The notes under the pieces were generated by a model. That model saw nothing but the letters and a program-made list of their open reading frames with translations, was not told where the DNA came from and ran no database searches. From NCBI RefSeq assembly GCF_003732275.1, contig NZ_MOBM01000039.1, positions 423,018-487,017 of the forward strand: a stretch of DNA of 64,000 nt, given 5' to 3'. This stretch comes from Pseudomonas frederiksbergensis (GTDB taxonomy: Bacteria > Pseudomonadota > Gammaproteobacteria > Pseudomonadales > Pseudomonadaceae). The translations under genes were made by a program, and so were the position numbers. Position 1 is the stretch's first letter; every line of letters begins with the position of its first letter. Positions 17,837 to 25,173 of the stretch are shown here, one piece after another.

Positions 17837-17968
17837 ATGCACGAGATCCCTAATCTCCCCTTCCCAAGCCTGCACGAAACTGAGCAGACAACCACGCAAC
17901 AAGCCGGTGCCCAACAGCCCGAGACGAAAGAAGCACCTGAACGCCGCCAGGCCGACAGCGAAGACTGA
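17837..17968 (+). CDS. Small acidic hypothetical protein
   Basis: A 43-residue ORF (MHEIPNLPFPSLHETEQ..., ending ERRQADSED) has a good GAGGAG seven bases before the ATG. It is hydrophilic, Gln/Glu/Thr-rich, without a signal peptide or transmembrane segment, and looks disordered. It is too short for standard ORF lists. It is followed 75 bases downstream by another small gene in the same direction. I do not recognise a family; it may be lineage-specific. Confidence 0.6.
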   Translation: MHEIPNLPFPSLHETEQTTTQQAGAQQPETKEAPERRQADSED

Positions 17969-18043
17969 TACACCCGCACGACCAGACCGTGTGGAAAGCG
18001 CTAATATGCGCTTTCCACACCGCCTGAACCTTGAGCCTCCCCC

Positions 18044-18226
18044 ATGACCGACGAATTCAGTGCAACCCAGGCCAGCGTCCTGATCGGCACCGCCGAGAAG
18101 ATGATCGAGATCTGGAACCGCCTTTCCCCCGAGAAACAAGCCGCCCTGCTGGCCCGCTTCGGCAGCGAAGAAAACGCCCTGGCCGCCCTGGTCACGACGC
18201 AATTGGTTGCCCCCGCCAAATCCTGA
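18044..18226 (+). CDS. Small hypothetical helical protein
   Basis: The 60-residue product (MTDEFSATQASVLIGTAEKM..., then IEIWNRLSPEKQAALLARFG) is predicted to be mainly helical and cytoplasmic. The frame is open with normal codon use, but no strong ribosome binding site is visible (GAGCCTCCCCC before ATG). It stands between the 43-residue ORF and the MFS gene, all in the same direction. I do not recognise a function; a small conserved Pseudomonas protein is my best description. Confidence 0.6.
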   Translation: MTDEFSATQASVLIGTAEKMIEIWNRLSPEKQAALLARFGSEENALAALVTTQLVAPAKS

Positions 18227-18330
18227 TTATCCCCGCCCGGCAAATAGTTTTACTTTTCCACGCCCCGCGACCGCCCGCGCCGCTATCATAAGCAGCCTAT
18301 CTATCCTGCTGCCCCGTGGACCTTTTACCC

Positions 18331-19530
18331 ATGTCAGAAACCCAGCGCCCCATGGCGGTCACGCTGCAAGTCGTTTCCATCGTCCTGTTCACGTTCATCG
18401 GTTACCTGAATATCGGCATTCCCCTGGCCGTATTGCCGGGCTACGTCCATAGCGACCTCGGTTTCGGCGCCGTGATCGCCGGGCTGGTGATCAGCGTGCA
18501 ATACCTGGCCACCCTGCTCAGTCGCCCTTACGCCGGGCGCATCATCGATAACAAGGGCAGCAAACTGGCAGTGATGTACGGCCTCGCCGGCTGTGGTTTG
18601 AGCGGTGTGTTCATGTTGATTTCGGCCTGGACGCAAAGCCTGCCGATGTTGAGCCTGATCAGCCTGTTGATCGGCCGACTGGTGCTCGGCAGCGCAGAAA
18701 GCCTGGTCGGTTCCGGTTCGATCGGCTGGGGCATCGGCCGGGTCGGCGCGGCGAACACTGCCAAGGTCATCTCCTGGAACGGCATCGCCAGTTATGGCGC
18801 ACTGGCGGTCGGCGCGCCGTTGGGGGTGCTGCTGGTGAGTCAGTTGGGTTTGTGGAGCATGGGCGTGAGCATCGTGCTGCTGGCCGTTCTGGGCCTGGTG
18901 CTGGCCTGGCCAAAAACCGCTGCACCGATCGTTGTCGGCGAACGCCTGCCGTTCATGCATGTGCTGGGGCGGGTGTTTCCTCACGGTTGCGGCCTGGCCT
19001 TGGGCTCCATCGGCTTTGGCACTATTGCCACATTCATCACCCTGTATTACGCCACTCAGCACTGGTCCAACGCGGTGCTGTGCCTGAGCCTGTTCGGCGC
19101 CAGTTTTATCGGTGCGCGATTGCTGTTCGGTAACCTGATCAACCGCCTCGGCGGCTTTCGCGTGGCGATTGCCTGCTTGTCGGTGGAAACCCTGGGACTG
19201 TTGCTGCTGTGGCTGGCACCCGATGCCCATTGGGCACTGGCGGGTGCGGCGCTGAGCGGTTTCGGCTTTTCGTTGGTGTTCCCGGCGCTGGGCGTGGAAG
19301 CGGTCAACCTGGTGCCCGCCTCCAGCCGCGGCGCGGCAGTCGGGGCGTACTCGCTGTTTATCGATTTGTCGCTGGGGATCACCGGGCCGCTGGCGGGTGC
19401 GATTGCGGCTGGATTCGGGTTTGCCTCGATCTTCCTGTTTGCCGCCCTCGCCGCTTTGAGCGGATTGATGCTGAGCGTTTATCTGTACCGGCAGGCGCCC
19501 AAGTATCGCGAAGAAAGAGAAGCGCGTTAG
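18331..19530 (+). CDS. MFS transporter, YhhS-like
   Basis: A 399-residue inner-membrane protein with about twelve hydrophobic segments and the MFS loop motif SRPYAGRIIDNKGSK between helices 2 and 3. The N-terminus MSETQRPMAVTLQVVSIVLF resembles the YhhS family of drug/metabolite efflux proteins. The ATG at 18331 was preferred to a GTG at 18316 because the family usually begins here; neither has a clear ribosome binding site. The substrate is unknown. Its stop codon overlaps the convergent arfB stop by 4 bases. Confidence 0.85.
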   Translation: MSETQRPMAVTLQVVSIVLFTFIGYLNIGIPLAVLPGYVHSDLGFGAVIAGLVISVQYLATLLSRPYAGRIIDNKGSKLAVMYGLAGCGLSGVFMLISAWTQSLPMLSLISLLIGRLVLGSAESLVGSGSIGWGIGRVGAANTAKVISWNGIASYGALAVGAPLGVLLVSQLGLWSMGVSIVLLAVLGLVLAWPKTAAPIVVGERLPFMHVLGRVFPHGCGLALGSIGFGTIATFITLYYATQHWSNAVLCLSLFGASFIGARLLFGNLINRLGGFRVAIACLSVETLGLLLLWLAPDAHWALAGAALSGFGFSLVFPALGVEAVNLVPASSRGAAVGAYSLFIDLSLGITGPLAGAIAAGFGFASIFLFAALAALSGLMLSVYLYRQAPKYREEREAR

Positions 19531-19940
19531 AAATCGACCTTACCGCGTCCGGCCTTGATGCTGCCGCGCTTGGTCTTTGATTCGAGCCGACGCTTTTTCG
19601 AACCGAGGGTCGGCTTGGTCGGGCGGCGTTTCTTTTCAACCTTGGTGGCGCTGAGGATCAACTCGGTCAACCGCTCCAGCGCATCGGCGCGGTTGGCTTC
19701 CTGCGTACGGTATTGCTGGGCCTTGATGATCAACACGCCTTCGCTGGTGATGCGGCTGTCGCGCAGCGCCAGCAACCGTTCCTTGTAGAACTCGGGTAAG
19801 GACGAGGCCGGAATGTCGAAGCGCAGATGCACGGCGCTGGAGACCTTGTTGACGTTCTGCCCACCGGCGCCTTGCGCACGAATGGCCGTCAATTCGATCT
19901 CGGTATCCGGCAGATGCACGTTGTTGGAAATCACCAGCAT
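19527..19940 (-). CDS. arfB: Alternative ribosome-rescue factor ArfB (peptidyl-tRNA hydrolase)
   Basis: ArfB enters stalled ribosomes and hydrolyses the peptidyl-tRNA. The 137-residue protein has the class I release-factor core with the catalytic GGQ at residues 26-28 (GAGGQNVNKVSSAVHL) and a very basic C-terminal tail (KKRRLESKTKRGSIKAGRGK) that binds the mRNA channel. Length and order of elements match E. coli YaeJ. The gene is convergent with the MFS gene. Confidence 0.95.
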   Translation of the reverse strand: MLVISNNVHLPDTEIELTAIRAQGAGGQNVNKVSSAVHLRFDIPASSLPEFYKERLLALRDSRITSEGVLIIKAQQYRTQEANRADALERLTELILSATKVEKKRRPTKPTLGSKKRRLESKTKRGSIKAGRGKVDF

Positions 19941-20007
19941 GGAAAAAAGTCCGGTATCAGGGCGTTCAGGATACCGCGAATCAGATATCCGGCACGCCGA
20001 AGATCAA

Positions 20008-20100
20008 CTGTGGGAGCGAGCCTGCTCGCGAAAGCGGTGTGTCAGACAACATCGATATTGAATGTGCTGACCCCATCGCGAGCAGGCTCGCTCCCACAGG
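20008..20100. repeat. REP-type doublet, GTGGGAGCG family
   Basis: CTGTGGGAGCGAGCCTGCTC and its inverted copy lie between the convergent-side ends of aroP and the start of arfB, about 50 bases apart. Confidence 0.85.
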
Positions 20101-20120
20101 GTTTTGTATCAACCCTGAAA

Positions 20121-20150
20121 ACAACAAACCCGGCACATGGCCGGGTTTGT
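20121..20150 (-). terminator. Rho-independent terminator of aroP
   Basis: ACAAACCCGGC-ACATG-GCCGGGTTTGT is an 11-bp perfect stem. Read on the minus strand it is followed by TGTTTTC. It lies 18 bases after the permease stop codon. Confidence 0.8.
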
Positions 20151-20168
20151 CGTTTCTGCGCTTTGCAC

Positions 20169-21590
20169 TTACTTGGCAGCGGAACCTGCAGCCTGCAGCG
20201 CATGCTGGGCGCTGCGCTTGTTCTTGATGCCGTAGCAGACCCACATGAACGCGACCCACACCGGAATCGCGTACACCGAGATCTGGATCCCCGGGATCAG
20301 CAGCATCACACCAAGGATGAACACCACGAACGCCAGGCAAACATAGTTGCCGTACGGGTACCAAAGAGCCTTGAACAACGGCGTCTGTTTGGTCTTGTCC
20401 ATGTGCTGACGGAACTTGAAGTGCGAGAAGCTGATCATCGCCCAGTTGATCACCAGGGTGGCAACCACCAGCGACATCAACAGTTCCAGCGCGTTTTGCG
20501 GGATCAGGTAGTTCAGCAACACCGCGATCAACGTCACAGCGGCCGACGCCAGGATCGAACGCACCGGCACGCCACGCTTGTCGATCTTCGACAAGGCCTT
20601 CGGTGCATCGCCCTGCTCGGCCATGCCCAGCAGCATACGGCTGTTGCAGTAGGTGCCGCTGTTGTACACCGACAGCGCCGCGGTCAGGACCACGAAGTTG
20701 AGGATGTGCGCGGCGGTGTTGCTGCCGAGCATCGAGAACACTTGCACGAACGGGCTGCCGCTATAAGCGTCGCCGGAAGCATTCAGGGTTGCCAACAGAC
20801 TGTCCCAAGGGGTCAGCGACAACAGAACCACCAACGCACCGATGTAGAAAATCAGGATCCGGTAGATCACCTGGTTGATGGCTTTCGGGATCACGGTTTT
20901 CGGCTTGTCGGCTTCAGCGGCGGTGAAACCGAGCATCTCCAGGCCGCCGAAGGAGAACATGATGATTGCCATGGCCATCACCAGTCCGCTTACGCCGTTC
21001 GGGAAGAAGCCGCCGTGGGACCACAGGTTGGTCACCGAGGCTTGCGGGCCGCCATGACCGCTGACCAGCAAGTAGCTGCCCAGGGCAATCATGCCGACAA
21101 TCGCCACGACCTTGATGATCGCGAACCAGAACTCGGCCTCACCGAAGACTTTGACGTTGGCCAGGTTGATCAGGTTGATCAATACGAAGAACCCGGCTGC
21201 CGATACCCAGGTCGGGATGTCCGGCGCCCAGTAATGGATGTATTTGCCGACCGCGGTCAGCTCGGACATGCCCACTAGGATGTACAGAATCCAGCAGTTC
21301 CAGCCCGACAGGAAGCCGGCAAAACCGCCCCAGTATTTGTGGGCGAAGTGGCTGAACGAACCGGCAACCGGTTCTTCGACAATCATTTCGCCCAGTTGGC
21401 GCATGATCATGAAAGCGATGAAGCCGCAGATGGCGTAGCCGAGGATCATCGACGGGCCGGCGGATTTGAGCACGCCGGCCGAGCCGAGGAACAACCCGGT
21501 ACCGATCGCGCCACCGAGGGCGATCAGTTGAATATGGCGATTTTTCAGGCCGCGTTTCAGCTCGCCTGAATGCGAGTTTTGTCCACTCAT
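20169..21590 (-). CDS. aroP: Aromatic amino acid permease (AroP type)
   Basis: This 473-residue inner-membrane protein of the amino acid/polyamine/organocation superfamily has about twelve transmembrane segments. It carries the AAT-family signatures LKNRHIQLIALGGAIGTGLF and GEMIVEEPVAGSFSHFAHKY. The nearest relatives by motif are AroP/PheP/CycA/GabP. The phh neighbourhood and memory of aroP2 close to phhABC and arfB in P. aeruginosa favour aromatic substrates, but D-alanine/glycine or GABA transport is not excluded. The ATG at 21590 was preferred to a GTG at 21608. Expression may depend on the far upstream PhhR-like box. Confidence 0.8.
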   Translation of the reverse strand: MSGQNSHSGELKRGLKNRHIQLIALGGAIGTGLFLGSAGVLKSAGPSMILGYAICGFIAFMIMRQLGEMIVEEPVAGSFSHFAHKYWGGFAGFLSGWNCWILYILVGMSELTAVGKYIHYWAPDIPTWVSAAGFFVLINLINLANVKVFGEAEFWFAIIKVVAIVGMIALGSYLLVSGHGGPQASVTNLWSHGGFFPNGVSGLVMAMAIIMFSFGGLEMLGFTAAEADKPKTVIPKAINQVIYRILIFYIGALVVLLSLTPWDSLLATLNASGDAYSGSPFVQVFSMLGSNTAAHILNFVVLTAALSVYNSGTYCNSRMLLGMAEQGDAPKALSKIDKRGVPVRSILASAAVTLIAVLLNYLIPQNALELLMSLVVATLVINWAMISFSHFKFRQHMDKTKQTPLFKALWYPYGNYVCLAFVVFILGVMLLIPGIQISVYAIPVWVAFMWVCYGIKNKRSAQHALQAAGSAAK

Positions 21591-21881
21591 GAAAAGGGTC
21601 TCACGCAAGGTTTGATGATGTTCAGTAGACGTTGCTGCTCGGTTGCGATTTCAAGCAGCGCCGATCAAACCCCAGCGCAGGCACCAGGAGTTCAGCGTTT
21701 TTACGACAGTCATGCGTCACCTGTTTGTTTTTATCTGTGACGAAATCGAACCCGACACGCTCGTGACGCGGCGGAGTGAACAAGGCGGATAGCCTTGAGG
21801 ATTGCGCTGTTGCGCAGAGGGTCACAGTTAAAACGCGGCGCATTGTACACCTGTAACCCCCTGCTGCCAGACACCGCTGGA

Positions 21882-22028
21882 TCAGCGCGTCGGTTGCCGG
21901 GATTGCCTGTGTCCGCCTCGAGGGTCTCGGGCGACTGCAAAAATTGAGTCAGACCTTTGCAGGTCATCGATAAGGGCAGCGGAAAAATCGCCCTTCGGGG
22001 AGAGATGGAGATGAGTCACGGCGTTCAT
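21882..22028 (-). CDS. Possible small protein or leader ORF upstream of aroP
   Basis: A 48-codon minus-strand ORF (MNAVTHLHLSPKGDFSAALI..., ending RQSRQPTR) begins six bases after AAGGAGG, the strongest ribosome binding site in this region. It is hydrophilic and basic at the end. It would be the first ORF on a transcript running from the -24-like element at 22105 towards aroP, whose start is 292 bases after this stop. It is not rich in aromatic residues, so a simple attenuation leader is unlikely. No family is recognised; it may be a real small protein or a remnant of a longer gene. Confidence 0.4.
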   Translation of the reverse strand: MNAVTHLHLSPKGDFSAALIDDLQRSDSIFAVARDPRGGHRQSRQPTR

Positions 22029-22093
22029 TGCGCCTCCTTCTTGTTATGCACCTGCACGACAGGCATGGGGCGCATCTCACCCTTCATACGCTG

Positions 22094-22112
22094 CTGAAAC
22101 AAGCGTGCCAGA
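22094..22112 (-). promoter_or_regulatory. Sigma54-like -24 element with imperfect -12
   Basis: The minus strand reads CTGGCACGCTTGTTTCA. CTGGCACG is a consensus -24 element, but the -12 position has TC where GC is expected. It lies 66 bases before the small ORF start and about 95 bases downstream of the PhhR-like box on that strand. Confidence 0.35.
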
Positions 22113-22203
22113 GCCCTTGAATGCCACCCAGTCGGCGGCGGCCGGCAGGTTTTCCTTACAGACCTTTCCTCAGCAGCATTCCATGGGGTTTGAGACGAGT
22201 TTT

Positions 22204-22221
22204 CGTAACATTTTATTTACA
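22204..22221. promoter_or_regulatory. Second PhhR (TyrR-type) box
   Basis: CGTAACATTTTATTTACA has a perfect right half (TTTACA), the same left half (CGTAAC) as the phhA box, and the exact N6 spacing. It could serve the aroP direction (minus) or the peptide cassette (plus, 317 bases to its first start codon). Control of aroP is the simpler reading. Confidence 0.6.
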
Positions 22222-22399
22222 AGGCGTAACGCAAGTTTTCCAAATCAGATCCAGAGGGCAGCTGACTGTAAATTGACGATAGGAAGCTTCCTAAGCAAAT
22301 ATCCGACTTAGTTTTCTGTTTTTTATTAAGAAAATGGGCTCTCTAAAAATGGAATAAATAGTTCAAATGAAAATTGTTTAACTATTTTTTTGCATTTTA

Positions 22400-22420
22400 A
22401 AAACCTGTGAACTAGGTTTT
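22400..22420. promoter_or_regulatory. Palindrome upstream of the peptide gene
   Basis: AAAACCT-N7-AGGTTTT is a perfect 7-bp inverted repeat in an AT-rich block 118 bases before the peptide start. An operator is plausible. It lacks the geometry of a LuxR-type box, and the following sequence is not a convincing U-tract. Confidence 0.4.
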
Positions 22421-22485
22421 CAGCGACTTGCCGAGCCGCATCGACCGGCACGTTGACGCGCTCTTCAACGAGTGAAAAGCACGCC

Positions 22486-22515
22486 GCTGTTCTTACCGAA
22501 GCTGTTCTTACCGAA
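22486..22515 (+). repeat. Perfect 15-bp tandem duplication before the peptide gene
   Basis: GCTGTTCTTACCGAA occurs twice without a gap, ending 22 bases before the start codon of the 45-residue peptide. It would lie in the mRNA leader next to the ribosome binding site. Confidence 0.9.
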
Positions 22516-22537
22516 GAAGTCATCTAGGAGATTCACC

Positions 22538-22675
22538 ATGCAAGCACTGGACAAAGACTTGGACACTGAACTGCAACTGGACGATTGGTTTGAAGCACCG
22601 ACCCATGATGCCGCCGTCGAAATGATGCAAGCCGACGCGGTCGTTCCGTTCGGCACGGCGATGTGGCCTCTGTAA
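22538..22675 (+). CDS. 45-residue acidic peptide, possible modified-peptide precursor
   Basis: The peptide starts MQALDKDLDTELQLDDWFEA and ends VVPFGTAMWPL. CTAGGAG lies 7 bases before the ATG. The first 35 residues are strongly acidic (about nine Asp/Glu) and amphipathic; the last eleven are uncharged and hydrophobic with Pro, Phe, Trp and Met. This leader/core-like split, the small size and the gene directly behind it resemble RiPP precursors, but no known precursor family is recognised and no cyclase, radical SAM or YcaO gene is nearby. An in-frame GTG at 22472 would add residues encoded by the tandem repeat and has no ribosome binding site. It could also be a small subunit or regulator of the next gene product. 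Confidence 0.7.
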   Translation: MQALDKDLDTELQLDDWFEAPTHDAAVEMMQADAVVPFGTAMWPL

Positions 22676-22742
22676 GACATCCCGGCAGGCACGATCCGGC
22701 CGGTCGCGCCTGCCACATTCTCGGCTTGTCAGGGAGGACTAC

Positions 22743-23708
22743 ATGGATAAGCAACGCGCCATCTCGCATTTCCTTTACTACCTCGAACATCACCCTGCCG
22801 TTGCCGGTATCAACCCGGCGAAGGTCTTGCTCGGCCATACCGCTGATTACGAGGCACTGACCGGCGCCATCGCCGAACAGGCCGGTAACAGCCCACGGTT
22901 CAGCTTCAGCGCGATGCGTCTGGACCTCGAACCCACCGAATTGCTGGCCCAGGCGATTACCGACAGCGATCTGTACATTTTCTTCTACGACTCTTCCACC
23001 CTGCCCAACCCGCGTCCCGACGGCCCGGAGTTTGTCCGCGCGCTGCAAGGCGTGATGGCGCAGAACTGGAAGAAGTCGTTGTTGTTCAAGGATTACGGCG
23101 ATTACTTCTACGACACTTTCAGCGTCACCCCGCAGCGAATTGCCGGGTTGAACAGCCACTTGATCCAGCGCATGTCCCACGCCACTACCCTGAGCTTCAA
23201 AGATGATCATGGGTCGTGGTTCGAAACACCCTTGAACAGCATCAAGAAGTGGACCGACATCAACGGTATCGGCAACTTCGACCTGGCGCCCGGCGAGATC
23301 GCCACTCATAGCGAGGCCATTAATGGGCGGGTGAAGTTTATGGGGACTTTCCTCAGTACGATTCCATTTGCCCGCAAGTACGGCGTATTGGCGTCACCGC
23401 TGGAGTTGTGGATCGAAAACTCCACCATCAGCAAAATCGCCACCGATGTGCCGGGACTGGAGCATGACTTCAACAAATACCTGGACGCCAATCCGTCCAA
23501 TCGGCGAATCGAGGAACTGGGGATCGGCACCAACGAAGGCGTGAAAGATTTGTATGCGCGCAATGCCGGGTTCGAGGAGCGCCATTGCGGCTTGCACCTT
23601 GGGCTGGGCGGAGGTGCCAAAGGTAGCCATCATTTGGACCTGATCTTCTCCAGTGGCGTGTTGGCGCTGGATGATGACCCGCTGTTTGATGGACGGTTTG
23701 TTTTCTAG
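22743..23708 (+). CDS. M29 aminopeptidase-like metalloprotein
   Basis: The 321-residue protein is preceded by AGGGAGGA and lies 67 bases after the peptide gene. The C-terminal two thirds resemble the M29 (aminopeptidase T/AmpS) family: LAPGE (Glu185), RRIEELGIGTN (254-264), FEER (Glu278/279), GLHLG (His285) and HHLDL (His297, Asp299) correspond to the metal-ligand motifs. It is about 80 residues shorter than classical members (about 400) and the N-terminal domain is diverged. No signal peptide or membrane segment is seen, so it should be cytoplasmic. The likely reaction is metal-dependent peptide-bond cleavage or a related hydrolysis; the neighbouring peptide may be the substrate. Family assignment is by motif only. 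Confidence 0.65.
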   Translation: MDKQRAISHFLYYLEHHPAVAGINPAKVLLGHTADYEALTGAIAEQAGNSPRFSFSAMRLDLEPTELLAQAITDSDLYIFFYDSSTLPNPRPDGPEFVRALQGVMAQNWKKSLLFKDYGDYFYDTFSVTPQRIAGLNSHLIQRMSHATTLSFKDDHGSWFETPLNSIKKWTDINGIGNFDLAPGEIATHSEAINGRVKFMGTFLSTIPFARKYGVLASPLELWIENSTISKIATDVPGLEHDFNKYLDANPSNRRIEELGIGTNEGVKDLYARNAGFEERHCGLHLGLGGGAKGSHHLDLIFSSGVLALDDDPLFDGRFVF

Positions 23709-23738
23709 ACCGGAAATAGCGGTGCCGCCACCGGCATC

Positions 23739-23822
23739 ATCGCGAGCAGGCTCGCTCCCACAGTGGACCGAGTTCTCAGGGAAAAAATGCGATCGAATGT
23801 GGGAGCGAGCCTGCTCGCGATG
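23739..23822. repeat. REP-type doublet in reversed arrangement
   Basis: Here TCGCGAGCAGGCTCGCTCCC comes first and TGTGGGAGCGAGCCTGCTCG second, the opposite order from the other doublets of this family. The pair separates the M29-like gene from the rluB terminator. Confidence 0.8.
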
Positions 23823-23857
23823 ACGGACTCACAAACACCACAAAACTAAAGACAGCC

Positions 23858-23890
23858 AAAAAAAACGCCATCCCGAGGGATGGCGTTTTT
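23858..23890. terminator. Bidirectional terminator between the M29-like gene and rluB
   Basis: CGCCATCCC and GGGATGGCG form a 9-bp stem flanked by A-runs on the left and T-runs on the right, so it can end transcription in both directions. It lies 18 bases after the rluB stop codon. Confidence 0.85.
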
Positions 23891-23907
23891 CATGCAGCGC
23901 TTACCGA

Positions 23908-25173
23908 TTACTCAGGCTTGCGACGACCAAAGCCCGGACGCTGGCCGGAGCCTGCGGGTGCGCCGCGGCGCTTGCCTGATGGCGCGTCACGGTCGACCAG
24001 CACGATGCCTGGGCGTTTCTTCGGCGCCGGCTTGGCCGGGCGCTTGGTATCGGCCGGGCGGTCTGCCACGGGCGTACCACGACCGGCAGGCGCGCCGCGA
24101 TCGCTACGACCACCGGACGGAGCACCACGGCCTTCGCCGCGCTCAGTGCGACCGTTGGCCGGACGCGGCGTACGTGGACCGCGCTCGCCGTCCTGGCGTG
24201 GCGCTGGCTTGCGGGCCGGACGTTCGCCTTCGATCTGTGGCTCGCGGGATTCGCGCGGGCTGGCAGCGGTCGCACCGGCGGCTGGACGCAAGGTACGCAC
24301 GCGTTCGGTCTTGCCCACCGGACGGGACGATTTGCGCTGCATACGCTCAAGCTTGTCTTTGCTCTTGGCGTTCATTTGCGGCATCGCCACCGGCGTCAGG
24401 CCGACTTCAGCACTGAGAATGTCGACTTCGTACTGGCTCATTTCGCGCCAGCGGCCCATCGGCAAGTCGGAGTTGAGGAACACCGGACCGAAACGCACGC
24501 GTTTCAGGCGGCTAACCACCAGACCTTGGGATTCCCACAGACGACGGACTTCGCGGTTACGACCTTCCATCACCACGCAGTGGTACCAGTGGTTGAAACC
24601 TTCGCCACCCGGAGCCTGCTTGATGTCGGTGAACTTGGCCGGGCCGTCTTCGAGCACCACGCCTGCTTTCAGGCGTTCAATCATCTCGTCGTCGACTTCG
24701 CCACGTACACGTACCGCGTATTCACGGTCCATTTCGTAGGATGGGTGCATCAGGCGGTTGGCCAATTCACCGTCGGTGGTGAACATCAGCAAACCGGTGG
24801 TATTGATGTCCAGACGACCGATGTTGATCCAGCGACCTTCTTTCGGGCGCGGCATCTTGTCGAACACGGTCGGACGACCTTCAGGGTCGTTACGGGTGCA
24901 GATTTCACCGTCGGGTTTGTTGTACATGATCACGCGGCGTACCGACTCGGCGGCTTCTTCGCGCTTGATCACCCGGCCATCGATGGTGATGGCGTCATGC
25001 AGGTCGACGCGCTGGCCGAGGGTGGCGTCTTTGCCATTGACCTTGATGCGGCCGTGGCTGATCCAGGCTTCTACGTCACGGCGCGAGCCTACGCCGATAC
25101 GGGCGAGGACTTTCTGCAGCTTTTCGCCTGCTGGGCCGATTTCCTGGTCGTCTTTCTGGTCGTTGATACTCAT
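23908..25173 (-). CDS. rluB: 23S rRNA pseudouridine(2605) synthase RluB
   Basis: RluB modifies U2605 of 23S rRNA. The 421-residue protein has an S4 RNA-binding domain (EKLQKVLARIGVGSRRDVEA, about residues 17-75). The RsuA-family catalytic domain has the catalytic Asp in GRLDINTTGLLMFTTDGEL. After about residue 270 comes a long Arg/Pro/Gly/Lys-rich low-complexity tail, as in other pseudomonad RluB proteins. The ATG at 25173 has GGGAGGTG upstream; the longer upstream frame has no support. It is the last gene of the rnm-yciO-scpA-scpB-rluB run. Confidence 0.94.
   Translation of the reverse strand: MSINDQKDDQEIGPAGEKLQKVLARIGVGSRRDVEAWISHGRIKVNGKDATLGQRVDLHDAITIDGRVIKREEAAESVRRVIMYNKPDGEICTRNDPEGRPTVFDKMPRPKEGRWINIGRLDINTTGLLMFTTDGELANRLMHPSYEMDREYAVRVRGEVDDEMIERLKAGVVLEDGPAKFTDIKQAPGGEGFNHWYHCVVMEGRNREVRRLWESQGLVVSRLKRVRFGPVFLNSDLPMGRWREMSQYEVDILSAEVGLTPVAMPQMNAKSKDKLERMQRKSSRPVGKTERVRTLRPAAGATAASPRESREPQIEGERPARKPAPRQDGERGPRTPRPANGRTERGEGRGAPSGGRSDRGAPAGRGTPVADRPADTKRPAKPAPKKRPGIVLVDRDAPSGKRRGAPAGSGQRPGFGRRKPE

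Larger units (their letters stand above)
21591..22537. other. Long regulatory intergenic region between aroP and the peptide cassette
   Basis: This 947-base stretch contains no long gene. On the minus strand it holds a possible sigma70 promoter (CTGGCA at 21865-21870, 17-base spacer, TACAAT at 21842-21847), a small ORF (21882-22028), a -24-like element (22105-22110) and a PhhR-like box (22204-22221). The part 22200-22430 is clearly AT-richer than its surroundings and holds a palindrome (22400-22420). A 15-bp tandem duplication lies just before the peptide gene. Confidence 0.6.

Noticed and set aside
19827..21278. 483-codon plus-strand ORF opposite aroP
   Set aside because: It runs through a repeat doublet and a terminator and is rich in His/Gln/Arg, as expected for the complement of a membrane-protein gene.
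21715..21742. CGTCAC ... GTGACG inverted repeat upstream of aroP
   Set aside because: The arms are only six bases with a 16-base gap, which is not distinctive enough to call a site.
22105..22311. 68-codon ORF in the aroP/peptide gap
   Set aside because: It starts at a GTG without a ribosome binding site, overlaps the PhhR-like box and has no clear protein character.
22400..22420. LuxR-type (lux box) reading of the palindrome
   Set aside because: The spacing of the CT and AG half-site bases does not fit a lux box and there is no luxR/luxI gene nearby.
22472..22537. Upstream GTG start for the 45-residue peptide
   Set aside because: It would translate the tandem repeat and has no Shine-Dalgarno, whereas the ATG at 22538 has AGGAG at the right distance.
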